Shown here: piece by piece, positions 63,995 to 64,000 of the stretch | Position numbering within the stretch: the first letter of the stretch is position 1 | Layout: every line of letters starts with the position of its first letter | NCBI RefSeq assembly: GCF_003672135.1 | Contig: NC_039511.1 | Location: forward strand, 15,464,464 to 15,528,463 | DNA: 64,000 bases | Source of the DNA: Ooceraea biroi | Taxonomy: Eukaryota > Arthropoda > Insecta > Hymenoptera > Formicidae | Direction: 5' to 3' | Translations under genes and position numbers: made by a program | Notes under the pieces: generated by a model | Told to the model about the DNA's origin: nothing | The model's input: only the letters and a program-made list of their open reading frames with translations | The model's database searches: none

Positions 63995-64000
63995 GTATGG

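Noticed and set aside
1..64000. Bacterial features, CRISPR arrays, rRNA, intact transposons
   Set aside because: None seen. The single clear gene is a spliced metazoan gene, and no transposase or reverse transcriptase sequence was recognised.

Overview
This window is eukaryotic, almost certainly insect, DNA. It is nearly all intron and contains one short coding exon that can be named with confidence. The exon at 41984-42076 (+) encodes the first half of the second RNA-recognition motif (RRM2) of a Musashi-family protein. Its sequence ([20 protein letters not shown], then [10 protein letters not shown]) fits the insect Rbp6 branch better than Drosophila msi. Consensus splice sites flank it. 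No RRM1 exon and no continuation of RRM2 was found by reading either side. The gene therefore has an upstream intron of up to about 42 kb (shorter if an upstream exon was missed) and a downstream intron of at least about 21.9 kb. The very high CpG content, the alternation of CpG-rich and AT-rich blocks, the many simple repeats and the lack of recognisable transposons suggest a hymenopteran, perhaps an ant. That placement is inference.

Layout. 1-25860: non-coding, probably intronic, with GA, GTCC, GGT and GGAA repeats and AT-rich islands. At 17464 it holds a close match to a recursive splice site (acceptor CAG fused to GTAAGA), followed 56 nt later by a second donor, GTGAGT. 25861-26901: a CpG-rich block with only one ATG on the + strand in about 1 kb, and that one is followed directly by TGA. 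It ends at a phase-compatible donor-like site (AAG/GTACGA). I read it as a candidate untranslated first exon from an internal promoter. 26902-41983: intron, opening with long TG/CG alternation. 41984-42076: the Rbp6 exon. 42077-64000: intron, markedly AT-rich at 42.7-43.2, 47.1-47.6 and 54.7-57.9 kb. It ends in a second ATG-poor, pyrimidine-rich block (63184-63922) that runs into an ATG in good context and a donor-like site at the window edge.

How the parts could work together (hypothesis). Transcripts starting upstream of the window would carry RRM1 and could cross the giant intron in steps using the 17464 site. Transcripts starting near 26 kb could splice their leader straight to 41984. That exon begins with ATG, and the junction would read AAG-ATG-G, a strong initiation context. 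The product would be an Rbp6 form lacking RRM1. RNA evidence is needed for both points. All the longer open frames in the window look like by-products of GC-rich or low-complexity DNA.
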